DNA of 21,172 nt from the NCBI GenBank assembly GCA_043808585.1, contig JAZDES010000076.1, positions 1 through 21,172 on the forward strand. The letters are read 5' to 3'. How positions within the stretch are numbered: position 1 is the stretch's first letter; each line of letters begins with the position of its first letter. The stretch is from CAYVMN01 sp043808585 (GTDB lineage: Bacteria > Desulfobacterota > DSM-4660 > Desulfatiglandales > Desulfatiglandaceae). The position numbers and the translations under genes are program-made. The notes below the pieces were generated by a model. The model ran no database searches and had not been told where the DNA came from. It saw only the letters and a program-made list of their open reading frames with translations. Below, piece after piece: positions 1 through 7,894 of the stretch.

Positions 1-222
1 GATGTGCTCAAAGGTATGATGGAGACGGTAAATGTCCATCTTGAGGTGCTCAGGTTGAGAACAGTGGTCCTGGCCGGTAGGGCACAACAGAGCGTAAGGG
101 AACATATCGAGATCGTAGAGGCAGTGGAGAAGGGTGACGCCGCTGGTGCAGAAGAGCTTATGAGGAGACATGTCAAGAGCGTCCAAAGGGATGCCTTGAG
201 GCACATAGACCTAATGGTCTAG
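1..222 (+). CDS. GntR-family transcriptional regulator, C-terminal FCD domain (partial)
   Basis: The reading frame is open from the first base of the window and ends in TAG at 220-222, so only about 73 C-terminal residues are visible. They carry the last helices of an FCD ligand-binding domain: an EHIEIVEAVEKGD stretch, an AEELMRRH stretch, and a final arginine-rich helix. The EH...I..A...GD...A...M..H pattern is typical of FadR/LldR-type GntR regulators, in which the histidines help bind a metal and a carboxylate ligand. The DNA-binding winged helix lies outside the window. The gene sits 22 bases before the fumarase gene on the same strand, so it may regulate the dicarboxylate genes in response to an organic acid; this is inference from position. 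The GTG at 4-6 is only an in-frame codon and not the start. Confidence 0.75.
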   Translation, partial: DVLKGMMETVNVHLEVLRLRTVVLAGRAQQSVREHIEIVEAVEKGDAAGAEELMRRHVKSVQRDALRHIDLMV

Positions 223-244
223 GCAGGAGATAAGGAGAGGGAAA

Positions 245-1126
245 ATGGCTGAATTCAGTTACCATCTGGTCGAGGATGTGGCCAAGGAACTATATATCAG
301 GGCATTGAAGGTCCTGCCCCCAGATGTGAGAGAGGCCCTCGATAAAGCCTATGAGAAGGAGACCAATGAGACGGCCAAGGGGATCTTGAAGACTATCCTA
401 GAGAATATCAGGGTGGCGGATGAAGAGAACCTTCTGATCTGTCAGGACACAGGTCTTCCGATCTACTTTGTCACTATCGGGAGTAAATTTTCTGTTGATG
501 GGGCCAGGATCGCCAAGGCCCTCAACAAGGGGGCGGAACGGGCTACGCTTGAACACCCATTTCGCGGCAGTTCTACCCATGCCTTGACGCGGGTCAATCC
601 CCAAACCAGCGTAGGGGAGGGATTGCCGGTTATCCACTGGGAATTCAATGAAGATGCCTCGCACCTGGAAATACTCATGGTGCCAAAGGGATCTGGATCA
701 GAGAACATGAGTGCCATGAAGATGTTCATTCCGGCAGACGGTGTGAAAGCCCTCAAGAAGTTCATATTGGACAGGGTGATAGAGTCCGGCTCCAAGCCCT
801 GCCCCCCAGGAATTATTGGGGTCGGGATAGGGGGTACGGCTGATCTGGTGAGCGTGCTGGCCAAAAAGGCCATTGCCAGGCCCGTGGGTTCTTCTAGCCC
901 TGATCCCCAACTGGGCCAGATGGAGCAAGAATTGCTGAAGGCTATTAACGCTACCGGCATAGGGCCCATGGGCCTCGGTGGTGACACGACCACCCTTGCC
1001 GTACATATAGAAGGCGCTTACACCCATATAACGCAAAATCCTATAGCGGTTAACACTCAATGCTGGCCTGCCCGAAGGGCCCGCGCAAAGATATATCCGG
1101 ACGGAAACGTGGAATATGGCTTCTAG
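245..1126 (+). CDS. Class I Fe-S fumarate hydratase, alpha (N-terminal) subunit
   Basis: This 293-aa protein is the N-terminal half of the iron-sulfur hydro-lyase family (fumarase class I / L-tartrate dehydratase alpha). With the next gene it should reversibly hydrate fumarate to L-malate in the cytoplasm. Three cysteines sit where the family binds its [4Fe-4S] cluster: Cys66 in CQDTG, Cys186 in KPCPPGIIGVGIGGT and Cys273 in NTQCW. The GSGSENMSAMKM block (about 149-160) and GPMGLGGDTTT block (about 240-250) are also family hallmarks. Start ATG 245 follows a GGAGAGGG-like ribosome site. The beta subunit begins 20 bases downstream and sdh genes follow, which favours fumarase over tartrate dehydratase, although sequence alone does not fully separate them. 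This enzyme class is oxygen-labile, in keeping with an anaerobe. Confidence 0.9.
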   Translation: MAEFSYHLVEDVAKELYIRALKVLPPDVREALDKAYEKETNETAKGILKTILENIRVADEENLLICQDTGLPIYFVTIGSKFSVDGARIAKALNKGAERATLEHPFRGSSTHALTRVNPQTSVGEGLPVIHWEFNEDASHLEILMVPKGSGSENMSAMKMFIPADGVKALKKFILDRVIESGSKPCPPGIIGVGIGGTADLVSVLAKKAIARPVGSSSPDPQLGQMEQELLKAINATGIGPMGLGGDTTTLAVHIEGAYTHITQNPIAVNTQCWPARRARAKIYPDGNVEYGF

Positions 1127-1146
1127 GTCAAGGAAGGAGAGGAGAG

Positions 1147-1737
1147 ATGGCGCATCATAATCTGACTACCCCTCTTTCAGAGGAGGCTGTCAGGCAGTTG
1201 AAGGTCCGTGATACGGTAACCGTAAATGGCAACATTTTCGGTATACGTGACGCAACACAGATCCGCATGTTCGACCAGGCACAGGTGCCTCCGGTGGATC
1301 TGAGGGGGGCGATCTGCCTTCACACGGCCCCCAGCCTCAAAAAGGTCGGTAACAGATGGGAAAAGATCTGTGTGGGGACAACCACTAGCATCCGTATGGA
1401 AAGGTTCACCCCCCCGCTCATCGAAAAATATGGGGTCCGGGCCATTGTGGGAAAGGCCGGCCTCCTGGAAGGAAGCCTAAGGGCCATGGGGAAATTCGGT
1501 GCATGCTACCTGGCCATAGTGGGCGGGGCTGCTGCCCTTGAGACAAAACAGATAGAGGAGGTTGAAGAGGTTTACTGGGAAGACCTTCATCCTGAGGCCA
1601 TCTACAAATTTCGAGTGAGAGACTTCGGTCCTTTGATCGTGGCAATGGATTCACACGGAAATCATCTATATCTTGAGGTAGAGAGAAAGGCGAGGCAGAA
1701 GCTGCCCGATCTATACAGACAGTTGGGCATTGACTAA
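1147..1737 (+). CDS. Class I Fe-S fumarate hydratase, beta (C-terminal) subunit
   Basis: This 196-aa protein is the C-terminal domain of class I fumarase / tartrate dehydratase, encoded separately as in many anaerobes and archaea. It supplies substrate-binding residues to the interface with the alpha subunit. Visible family blocks are GNIFGIRDATQIRMF (about 29-43), the CVGTTTSIRME active-site loop (about 77-87) whose Thr and Arg correspond to the catalytic Thr-x-x-x-Arg region, VGKAGLL (about 101-107) and IVGGAAAL (about 125-132). The chosen ATG at 1147 lies directly after GGAGAGGAGAG. The frame is open further upstream to 1060, but that would overlap the alpha gene by 67 bases without a ribosome site and would add 29 residues unlike the family. 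Translation is probably coupled to the alpha subunit. Confidence 0.9.
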   Translation: MAHHNLTTPLSEEAVRQLKVRDTVTVNGNIFGIRDATQIRMFDQAQVPPVDLRGAICLHTAPSLKKVGNRWEKICVGTTTSIRMERFTPPLIEKYGVRAIVGKAGLLEGSLRAMGKFGACYLAIVGGAAALETKQIEEVEEVYWEDLHPEAIYKFRVRDFGPLIVAMDSHGNHLYLEVERKARQKLPDLYRQLGID

Positions 1738-1816
1738 TGACCAGTGAAAAGGTACTGCCGGCGCTGTTCCTTGCGCCTGACTCTAAGATAAGCCATTTCG
1801 CAAGGATAAAAAGGAG

Positions 1817-2215
1817 ATGATTGGAGTTCAAGAATTTGCTGTAAGAGGAACGAAGTATGGCCACAAGAGCCAGGTCTGGACCACGGTTGGGATGTGGGCC
1901 TGGGTGGTCCATCGCATTACCGGGCTTGGTCTCGTGTTCTACATCCTCCTTCACACCGTTCTGATGGGTTCATCCCTGTTGCGTGGTCAGGAGGCCTTTG
2001 ACTTCGCCCTCTCTGTCTTGATGGGCAGTCTATTTTTCGAATTATTAGATACTCTATTGCTGGCTGCGGTGCTGTATCACGGTTTTAACGGTATCAGGAT
2101 ATTGTTGTTCGATATGGGCCTGGGGATAGGTGTTAAGACACAAAAGACGATCTTTTGGGGCTTCATGGGACTGGCAGCCATCCTGTGGTTGTGGTCAATA
2201 GCCGTGAAGTTCTAA
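1817..2215 (+). CDS. sdhC: Succinate dehydrogenase/fumarate reductase cytochrome b membrane anchor, SdhC-like
   Basis: This 132-aa membrane protein anchors the SdhAB catalytic subunits and passes electrons to or from quinone. Three hydrophobic segments are visible: about 34-52, 66-88 and 112-130. The WAWVVHRITGLGL segment (about 27-39) is the SdhC signature at the quinone/heme side. Two histidines are placed as heme axial ligands: His46 in the first helix and His88 in LYHGFNGIRILLFDMG, the classical H-x3-G-x-R-x4-D-x-G element. The ATG at 1817 is the first possible start after an in-frame stop at 1784, but AAGGAG abuts it with no spacer, so initiation may be unusual; the next Met (residue 26) would remove conserved residues. 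sdhD, sdhB and sdhA follow. Confidence 0.85.
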   Translation: MIGVQEFAVRGTKYGHKSQVWTTVGMWAWVVHRITGLGLVFYILLHTVLMGSSLLRGQEAFDFALSVLMGSLFFELLDTLLLAAVLYHGFNGIRILLFDMGLGIGVKTQKTIFWGFMGLAAILWLWSIAVKF

Positions 2216-2234
2216 CGCTGGAGGGAAAAGGACC

Positions 2235-2564
2235 ATGCATGCCTGGGCATGGCTATTACAACGGATCAGCGCAGTTGTCTTGCTGATTGCGCTGGGTCTT
2301 CACATCTGGTTCTTGCATTTTACCGCCGGAGGCGGAGTACTGCGATACAGCGATGTAATCAGGAGATTGGATGCGCCAATTTTCCTATTTCTCGACGTCT
2401 TGTTGTTAATCTTCGGCCTATATCATGCGTTGTATGGTTTATACTCTATTTTTCTCGACTTCACGTCAGGCTCAAAAGAGAGAATCGTGGCGCTGGCCTT
2501 ACTCATTCTAGCAGGCATAGGTTTTTTTGGTTTTGGGATATACGGTCTGCTTTGGTTTCGATAG
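2235..2564 (+). CDS. sdhD: Succinate dehydrogenase/fumarate reductase membrane anchor, SdhD-like
   Basis: This 109-aa protein is the second small anchor of the complex. It has three hydrophobic helices (about 11-29, 48-67 and 84-106) and opens with WAWLLQRISAVVLL, a shortened echo of the SdhC signature. His23 or His28 in helix 1 and His64 in GLYHALYGLYSIFLDF are placed like the ligands in SdhC. The second motif has Tyr where SdhC has the conserved Arg. Two anchors, each with two candidate ligands, suggest a two-heme complex. Start ATG 2235 follows GGAGGG and lies 19 bases after sdhC. An overlapping frame at 2249-2572 is a shadow of this gene. The specific assignment to D rather than a second C rests on gene order. 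Confidence 0.8.
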   Translation: MHAWAWLLQRISAVVLLIALGLHIWFLHFTAGGGVLRYSDVIRRLDAPIFLFLDVLLLIFGLYHALYGLYSIFLDFTSGSKERIVALALLILAGIGFFGFGIYGLLWFR

Positions 2565-2594
2565 ACCTATGATGCAAGTTACGGACGAGAAAAG

Positions 2595-3317
2595 ATGTCA
2601 GATAACCTGAATGTTAAAGTATTTCGTTTCAACCCCGAGGTTGACGTCGAACCCAGACTGGACGATTTCCAGGTTCCCGCCTTTGAGAATATGGCCGTCC
2701 TGGATGTGGTGATGCAGGTTCAGAACTATCTCGACAAATCACTGTCTTTCAGATTTTCCTGCCGCGTGGGAATGTGCGGTTCATGTGCCATGTACGTCAA
2801 TGGCAGGCCTCGCCTTGCCTGCAGGACCCAGGTATCTGCCTTGGAGACACGCAATATAACGATAATGCCGTTGCCCAATCTCCCTATTATTCGTGATTTA
2901 GTGGTAGATATGGAGCCCTTTTTTGAGAAGTGGAAAAAGATCAAGCCCTATTACGTGTCAAGAAAAGATATTGCCGAGCCGGCTGTCGTTCGACCCGATT
3001 CCCATGAGAGGGAATTCATCGATGACATGCTGGATTGTATTGCCTGCGGTTGTTGTTATAGCGCCTGCTCAATGGCGGCTACAAACGCAGAGTTTATTGG
3101 ACCTGCTGCCCTTAATCGGGCCTACACATTGATTGCTGATAAGCGGGACGCCATAAGGGGTGAAAGACTGAAGATGGTGGATAGAAGATATGGCGTCTGG
3201 CGTTGTCACACGCAGTTTAACTGTTCTGAGGTATGTCCCAAGAACATCGTTCCAACCAAGTCGATTCAGAATCTCAAGAAGCGCTGCGTCTTAAAAAAGT
3301 TTGGCATATTTAAGTAA
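2595..3317 (+). CDS. sdhB: Succinate dehydrogenase/fumarate reductase iron-sulfur subunit
   Basis: This 240-aa protein is the electron-transfer subunit that links flavin to the membrane hemes. The [2Fe-2S] cysteines are Cys56, Cys61, Cys64 and Cys76 (SCRVGMCGSCAMYVNG, then RPRLACRT). The C-terminal ferredoxin-like domain has Cys148, Cys151, Cys154 and Cys158, then Cys204, Cys210 and Cys214. This matches the family layout, in which 148/151/154/214 hold a [4Fe-4S] and 158/204/210 hold a [3Fe-4S] cluster. Cys153 is an additional cysteine inside the CxxCGCC motif. The length is usual for the family. Gene order C-D-B-A, with B before A, differs from the enterobacterial order. ATG 2595 follows GACGAGAAAAG, a moderate ribosome site. 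Confidence 0.93.
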   Translation: MSDNLNVKVFRFNPEVDVEPRLDDFQVPAFENMAVLDVVMQVQNYLDKSLSFRFSCRVGMCGSCAMYVNGRPRLACRTQVSALETRNITIMPLPNLPIIRDLVVDMEPFFEKWKKIKPYYVSRKDIAEPAVVRPDSHEREFIDDMLDCIACGCCYSACSMAATNAEFIGPAALNRAYTLIADKRDAIRGERLKMVDRRYGVWRCHTQFNCSEVCPKNIVPTKSIQNLKKRCVLKKFGIFK

Positions 3318-3344
3318 CCGGAATTACCAAAGGAGCCTTTGAAG

Positions 3345-5063
3345 GTGGAGAGCATAAAGGCCGACATACTCATCCTGGGGAGCGGCGGGGCTGGACTGTT
3401 TGCCGCGTTGCATGCCTACGACCGCAATCCACATCTCAAGATAGTTATGGCGACCAAAGGGTTGGTCGGCAAAGGAGGATGCAGCCGCATGGTCCAAGGC
3501 GGTCTAAATGTTGTCTTGAATGAAAATGATTCAATAGAGAAGCATTTTATGGATACCCTGAAAGGAGGGGGGTTCATAAACAACCAGGAACTGGCCTGGA
3601 CGATGGTCAATGACGCCCCTCAAGCGGTTCACGAGCTGGAGGTCAAGGTGGGGTGTTTCTTTGACCGTGCCGAAGATGGAAGGATTCACCAAAAGGCCTT
3701 TGCCGGGCAGTCCTTTGACCGCACGGTCCACGTGGCAGACCTGACAGGGATTCAGATCATCAGTCGCTTGACCGACCAGATCTTTGCCAGAGACATTGTT
3801 GTCCTTGAAGAGACCAGGGGGTTGGATCTACTGACCACCGATGATGGGAGCCGGGTGGTGGGCGCAGTGCTTTCAAACATCAGGAGCGGGGAGATATTCC
3901 TGGTGAACGCCAAGGTCACAATCGTTGCAACGGGTGGTTCTGCCTCCATGTTCAAGATTTCGGCGCCTTCCTTTGACAAGACCGGTGACGGCATGGCAAT
4001 GTGCTTTAGGGCAGGGGTTGAGTTTGTTGATATGGAGATGGTTCAATTTCACCCAACAGGCCTGATTGCCGGGCGGTCACGGTTAAATGGAAGTCTCTTG
4101 GAAGAAGGTCTCAGGGGTGCTGGAGCCAGGCTTTACAATTCCTTAGGCGAACGCTTTATGGAGCGATATGACCCCGAGCTTTTGGAAAGGTCAACTAGAG
4201 ACCGGGTTGCCCGGTCTAACTATATGGAGATTATGGCGGGCCGCGGCACAAAAAACGGTGGGGTGTATCTGGATGCAAGTCATCTGGGCGCAAGATTTGT
4301 AGAGGAGAAATTCCCCGGGATGGTGGAGAGGGTAAGAGACATCGGCAAGGACCTGGCCAGGGAAAGGGTTGAAGTCACGCCCACGGCCCACTACCAGATG
4401 GGAGGTACAACCATAGACATCTGGTGTAGATCAAGCTCTAAGGGGCTGCTGGTGGCGGGTGAAGACGCTGGCGGGACGCATGGCGCCAACAGATTAGGAG
4501 GCAACGGCATATGCGATTCTACCGTGTACGGTCGCAGGACCGGAGATATGGCTGCAGAACTGGCTTTGCAAGAACACCTGGTCCCTTATGGCGAGGCCCA
4601 GGCTGAAGAGATCAGGATGCGCTGGCTAAGACCATTTATCCTCGATTCTGGGGAAAATATCTACCCCATTCGTGACGATATTGAAAACCTGATGTGGGAG
4701 AACGTTGGGCTGGTGCGCACCGGAAATAAGATCAAAGAGGCTATTATTAAGCTAGATGAACTGTTGGAAAAGGCTGGACAAGCCTTGGTGGAAAACAGGT
4801 TTGTCAGGCAATACAACATGGAATGGAATAACATTATAGATGTTACCAACCTGATTACCGTTTCAAGGATGGTTGCCAATTCGGCCCTGTATAGAGAAGA
4901 GAGCAGGGGGGCCCACTATCGAGAGGATTTTCCCGAATCAGACAACAGCAAGTGGCTGATGAACATCTATATGAAAAAGACAGATGGTGTCGATATGGAA
5001 TTGACAACCAGGCCGGTAGTTTTTTCTCGACTGAATAGGGAAGCGATTCAAGACCTCAAGTAA
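3345..5063 (+). CDS. sdhA: Succinate dehydrogenase/fumarate reductase flavoprotein subunit with Cys at the FAD-linking position
   Basis: This protein of about 572 aa (counted from GTG 3345) interconverts succinate and fumarate at FAD. The dinucleotide fold is ILILGSGGAGL (about 8-18). Active-site residues of the family are all visible: His236 in QFHPTG, Arg285 in RSTRDRV, His349 in TAHYQMGG and Arg383 in HGANRLGGNG. The exception is the covalent flavin site. Anchoring on the QGG motif, the His of S-H-T-V-A-A-(Q/E)-G-G is replaced by Cys46 in GGCSRMVQGG. FAD is therefore probably held non-covalently. GTG 3345 is preferred because it lies nine bases from AGGAG; the TTG at 3339 is only three bases away but would also be possible. 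The gene closes the sdh block. The intact substrate residues argue against L-aspartate oxidase despite the non-His flavin motif. Confidence 0.88.
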   Translation: MESIKADILILGSGGAGLFAALHAYDRNPHLKIVMATKGLVGKGGCSRMVQGGLNVVLNENDSIEKHFMDTLKGGGFINNQELAWTMVNDAPQAVHELEVKVGCFFDRAEDGRIHQKAFAGQSFDRTVHVADLTGIQIISRLTDQIFARDIVVLEETRGLDLLTTDDGSRVVGAVLSNIRSGEIFLVNAKVTIVATGGSASMFKISAPSFDKTGDGMAMCFRAGVEFVDMEMVQFHPTGLIAGRSRLNGSLLEEGLRGAGARLYNSLGERFMERYDPELLERSTRDRVARSNYMEIMAGRGTKNGGVYLDASHLGARFVEEKFPGMVERVRDIGKDLARERVEVTPTAHYQMGGTTIDIWCRSSSKGLLVAGEDAGGTHGANRLGGNGICDSTVYGRRTGDMAAELALQEHLVPYGEAQAEEIRMRWLRPFILDSGENIYPIRDDIENLMWENVGLVRTGNKIKEAIIKLDELLEKAGQALVENRFVRQYNMEWNNIIDVTNLITVSRMVANSALYREESRGAHYREDFPESDNSKWLMNIYMKKTDGVDMELTTRPVVFSRLNREAIQDLK

Positions 5064-5068
5064 AGAAT

Positions 5069-5093
5069 CCTGGCCCGGAGAGGCCCAGGTTTT
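5069..5093 (+). terminator. Possible Rho-independent terminator after sdhA
   Basis: CCTGGCC at 5069-5075 pairs with GG plus CCAGG at 5082-5089 across a six-base loop and one bulged C. TTTT follows at 5090-5093. It lies six bases past the sdhA stop and before the UxaA-type genes. The T run is short, so it may only attenuate read-through. Confidence 0.4.
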
Positions 5094-5158
5094 CAGTGTT
5101 TGAATAAAAAGGGGGGCTGTCAAAGCCCGGTAAAACTGGAAAGAAAGGAGAGATGACA

Positions 5159-5437
5159 ATGGTTCAATTTCTGGTTCATGAAAAGGCGGACACCGTCGGG
5201 GTTGCCACGGTGGACATAAAGGCGGGCGAGAAGGCCAAAGGACTTTACATGGACACACAGAATCCTGTGGAGGTCAAAGCCCTGAAGGAGATCCCCCTGG
5301 GTCACAAGATTGCCATGAAGGATCTAAATGAGGGCGATACGGTGATCAAGTACGGCCATGACATAGGGAAAGTGGTTGCCGGAATCAAGGTAGGGGATCA
5401 CGTTCACATTCACAATCTTAAGACCAAGAGGTGGTAG
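5159..5437 (+). CDS. UxaA-family lyase, small SAF-domain subunit (SuyA-like)
   Basis: This 92-aa protein matches the N-terminal SAF domain of the altronate/galactarate dehydratase family. It has an N-terminal strand VQFLVHEKADTVGVA, a central IPLGHKIAMKDLNEGD turn (about 47-62), then VIKYGHDIGKVVAGIKVGDHVHIHN (given here only as a region, about 63-87). Small SAF subunits work with a separate large subunit in (2R)-sulfolactate sulfo-lyase (SuyA about 8 kDa, SuyB about 42 kDa) and in other split UxaA homologues, whereas altronate dehydratase UxaA is a single chain. ATG 5159 is preferred to ATG 5153 because AAAGGAG ends eight bases before it rather than two. The substrate is not certain. Confidence 0.8.
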   Translation: MVQFLVHEKADTVGVATVDIKAGEKAKGLYMDTQNPVEVKALKEIPLGHKIAMKDLNEGDTVIKYGHDIGKVVAGIKVGDHVHIHNLKTKRW

Positions 5438-5439
5438 AG

Positions 5440-6603
5440 ATGGATATACCAAAATTTCAGGGTTATCGTCGTGAGAATGGTAGGGTAGGGATCAGGAATC
5501 ATGTATTGATTCTGCCTCTGGATGATCTCTCAAACGCGGCGTGTGAGGCGGTTGCCAACAATATCAAGGGGACGCTTGCCATCCCGCATGCCTATGGTCG
5601 TTTACAATTTGGTGAAGATCTGGAGCTTTTTTTCAGGACCATAATTGGCACAGGCGCGAATCCGAATGTTGCGGCAGTGGTCGTGATTGGAATTGAGCCG
5701 GGTTGGACCGGAAGAATTGTGGATGGGATTGCCGAGACGGGCAAGCCGGTCAAGGGTTTTTCCATTGAACGCCAGGGCGATATCAATGCGATCGCACAGG
5801 CCTCGCGTCAGGCCAAGGAGTATATGCATTGGGCCTCGGAGCTTCAAAGGGTTGAGTGTTCATTTGATGAACTTTATGTCTCAACGAAATGCGGGGAATC
5901 TGATACCACGTCAGGGCTCGCATCCAACCCGACGGTGGGCAATGTATTTGACAGGCTCAATGAGATGGGTGCTACGACCTGTTTTGGGGAGACATCGGAG
6001 ATCATGGGCGCAGAGCTTGTCTGCAAGGAGCGGGCTGCAACCCCTGAAGTGGGTGAGGAGTTCATGCGTGTATTTAATGCGTATAATGATGTCATCCTTC
6101 AGAACAAGACAGATGACTTGTCAGGGTCGCAACCGACCAAGGGGAACATCATCGGCGGCCTGACCACCATTGAGGAGAAGGCCTTTGGGAATATCCAGAA
6201 GATTGGAAAGAAGTCGAGATATGTTGGAGTATTGAAGCCTGCTGAGGCCCCAAAGGGAAAAGGGCTGTGGTTTATGGACACCTCATCAGCCGCAGCCGAG
6301 GCAGTCACCCTCTGGGCTGCATCAGGTGCGGTGGTGCATCTTTTTCCCACCGGCCAGGGGAACATTATAGGGAATCCCATATTGCCGGTGATCAAACTCT
6401 CGGGCAATCCCCTCACCTGCGAGACCATGAGTGAGCACATCGATGTGGACGTATCGGCTATCCTGAGGGGAGAGATGACCCTCGATGGTGCGGGTGATAA
6501 GTTAATGGATATGATCACCCGTACCTGTAATGGCCGCCTGACCGCCGCCGAGGTGCTGGGGCATCGTGAGTTTGTCTTGACCAAACTCTATATCAGCGCC
6601 TGA
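5440..6603 (+). CDS. UxaA-family lyase, large subunit (candidate SuyB-like sulfo-lyase or sugar-acid dehydratase)
   Basis: This 387-aa protein is the large catalytic part of the UxaA/GarD hydro-lyase family. It begins with GYRRENGRVGIRNHVLILP (about 8-26), the family opening. The metal/substrate block is KCGESDTTSGLASNPTVGN (about 150-168, Cys151). Later comes HLFPTGQGNIIGNPILPVIK (about 320-339) and EHIDVDVSAILRGE (about 342-355). From memory, FPTGQGN with EHIDVDVS is nearer to sulfolactate sulfo-lyase SuyB than to the FTTGRGT of altronate/galactarate dehydratases, but I could not align them. ATG 5440 is chosen over the overlapping GTG 5431 because AGGTGG (5429-5434) is well spaced from it. 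The stop of the small subunit lies inside this ribosome region, so the two are probably translationally coupled. Its neighbours are a CoA-transferase and a TRAP transporter. Confidence 0.8.
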   Translation: MDIPKFQGYRRENGRVGIRNHVLILPLDDLSNAACEAVANNIKGTLAIPHAYGRLQFGEDLELFFRTIIGTGANPNVAAVVVIGIEPGWTGRIVDGIAETGKPVKGFSIERQGDINAIAQASRQAKEYMHWASELQRVECSFDELYVSTKCGESDTTSGLASNPTVGNVFDRLNEMGATTCFGETSEIMGAELVCKERAATPEVGEEFMRVFNAYNDVILQNKTDDLSGSQPTKGNIIGGLTTIEEKAFGNIQKIGKKSRYVGVLKPAEAPKGKGLWFMDTSSAAAEAVTLWAASGAVVHLFPTGQGNIIGNPILPVIKLSGNPLTCETMSEHIDVDVSAILRGEMTLDGAGDKLMDMITRTCNGRLTAAEVLGHREFVLTKLYISA

Positions 6604-6664
6604 TCGTTAAGTTGGTGAAGATAGATTATTGTGACCTTAAATTATTGTCTCACTGGAGGGACCG

Positions 6665-7894
6665 ATGAAAAACCATCTTGATGGCGTGAGGGTGATCGAT
6701 TTAACGGCGTATCTGTCAGGCCCTTTTGTAAGCTTGAATCTGGCTGCAATGGGCGCTGAGGTGATCAAGATTGAGCGGCCGAAGGTGGGCGATCCATGCC
6801 GATGGAATCCTCCATTTGCCGGTCCTGAAGGTGTCAACTACCAGAGTAAGAGCGACATCGATATCTCTTTATTGTACCTCAAGCGGAATCGGAACAAGAA
6901 GAGCATCTTCCTTGACCTGAGACACGACCGGGGGAAAAGGATATTTGAGCGCCTGGTGGAGAAAGGGGATGTGGTCCTGGAAAATTTTGCCCCTGGCAGT
7001 ATGGAGCGACTGGGCTTCGATTATGAGAGATTGAAAGAGATTAATCCCAAGATCATCTATTGTTCAATTTCGGGCTATGGCCAGGAGGGTCCATACAGGG
7101 AGCGCACTGCATTCGACCTGACCATCCAGGGAACCAGCGGCATCATGGGAGTCACCGGCTTTCCGGATGGCCCGCCCACCCGCTGCGGGGCCTGGATAGG
7201 CGATATGATACCGGCCATGTACGGCCTCTCCGGCATTCTGGCCGCCCTCTATTCGCGGGAAAAGACCGGAAAGGGGGAAAGGATTGATATCTCTATGCAG
7301 GATGCCTGTTTTTCCATGATAATGGACGAAGCCTTAGACCTCCATCTGGAGCTAGGGATTCCCATGAGGACAGGGAACCGGAATCCCAGGCTGGCTCCCT
7401 GGAACGCCTATCCGGCAAAGGATGGATATGTCATCATCTGCGTGGCCAACAATGCCCAGTGGGAGGCCTTTACAGCGGCCATCGGCAGGGAAGACCTGAA
7501 AGATGACCCCCGGTTTAAGACACAAGAAGGCCGTTCCAAGAACTCGGATGAAGTGGAACAAATTGTACTCCAGTGGTTAAGCGATCTGAGCGCAGCGGAG
7601 GCCCTCGAACGTCTGAGAGAGAAGCGGGTGGCCTGTGATTCAGTGCCCGAGATTAATCAGGTCCTGGAAGACCCTCAACTGAAATACCGGGGAATGATTC
7701 AGGATCTGAATCACCCGAAGAGTGGGTTTACCGGGATAGAGGCGGCTGGCTTTCCAATCCGCTTTGTCGAGCGCGAGGCCGGATTAACGGAAACGGCGCC
7801 TTACCCGGGGGGACATAACCACGAGATATACAATGGCCTGTTGGGTATTTCGGACGAGGAGCTGGCAAACCTTAGAAAAGAGGGGATTATCTGA
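6665..7894 (+). CDS. Family III (CaiB/BaiF) CoA-transferase
   Basis: This 409-aa cytoplasmic enzyme should move CoA from one acyl-CoA to a free carboxylic acid. Family features are the N-terminal LDGVRVIDLTAYLSGPF (about 5-21), the K-x-E-R-P-x-x-GD block (36-43), ENFAPGSMERLGFDYE (about 106-121), the SGYGQEGP loop (126-133), and IGDMIPAMYG, in which Asp170 matches the nucleophilic aspartate (Asp169 in formyl-CoA transferase). RNPRLAPWNAYPAKDGYV (about 259-276) is also typical. Length is normal. ATG 6665 follows GGAGGG. The substrate cannot be read from sequence; succinyl-CoA is an attractive donor because sdh and fumarase lie upstream, but that is inference. The gene may share a transcript with the UxaA pair (61 bases upstream) and with the TRAP genes downstream. 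Confidence 0.88.
   Translation: MKNHLDGVRVIDLTAYLSGPFVSLNLAAMGAEVIKIERPKVGDPCRWNPPFAGPEGVNYQSKSDIDISLLYLKRNRNKKSIFLDLRHDRGKRIFERLVEKGDVVLENFAPGSMERLGFDYERLKEINPKIIYCSISGYGQEGPYRERTAFDLTIQGTSGIMGVTGFPDGPPTRCGAWIGDMIPAMYGLSGILAALYSREKTGKGERIDISMQDACFSMIMDEALDLHLELGIPMRTGNRNPRLAPWNAYPAKDGYVIICVANNAQWEAFTAAIGREDLKDDPRFKTQEGRSKNSDEVEQIVLQWLSDLSAAEALERLREKRVACDSVPEINQVLEDPQLKYRGMIQDLNHPKSGFTGIEAAGFPIRFVEREAGLTETAPYPGGHNHEIYNGLLGISDEELANLRKEGII

Noticed and set aside
463..993. Minus-strand frame of 176 codons across the fumarase alpha gene
   Set aside because: It lies wholly inside a clearly conserved gene and its residues resemble no family; it is a shadow frame.
2249..2572. Alternative + frame overlapping sdhD
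   Set aside because: The sdhD frame has helices, heme-ligand motifs and a ribosome site; the alternative has none of these.
5687..6163. 158-codon + frame inside the UxaA large-subunit gene
   Set aside because: Arg/Ser-rich out-of-frame read of a conserved gene.
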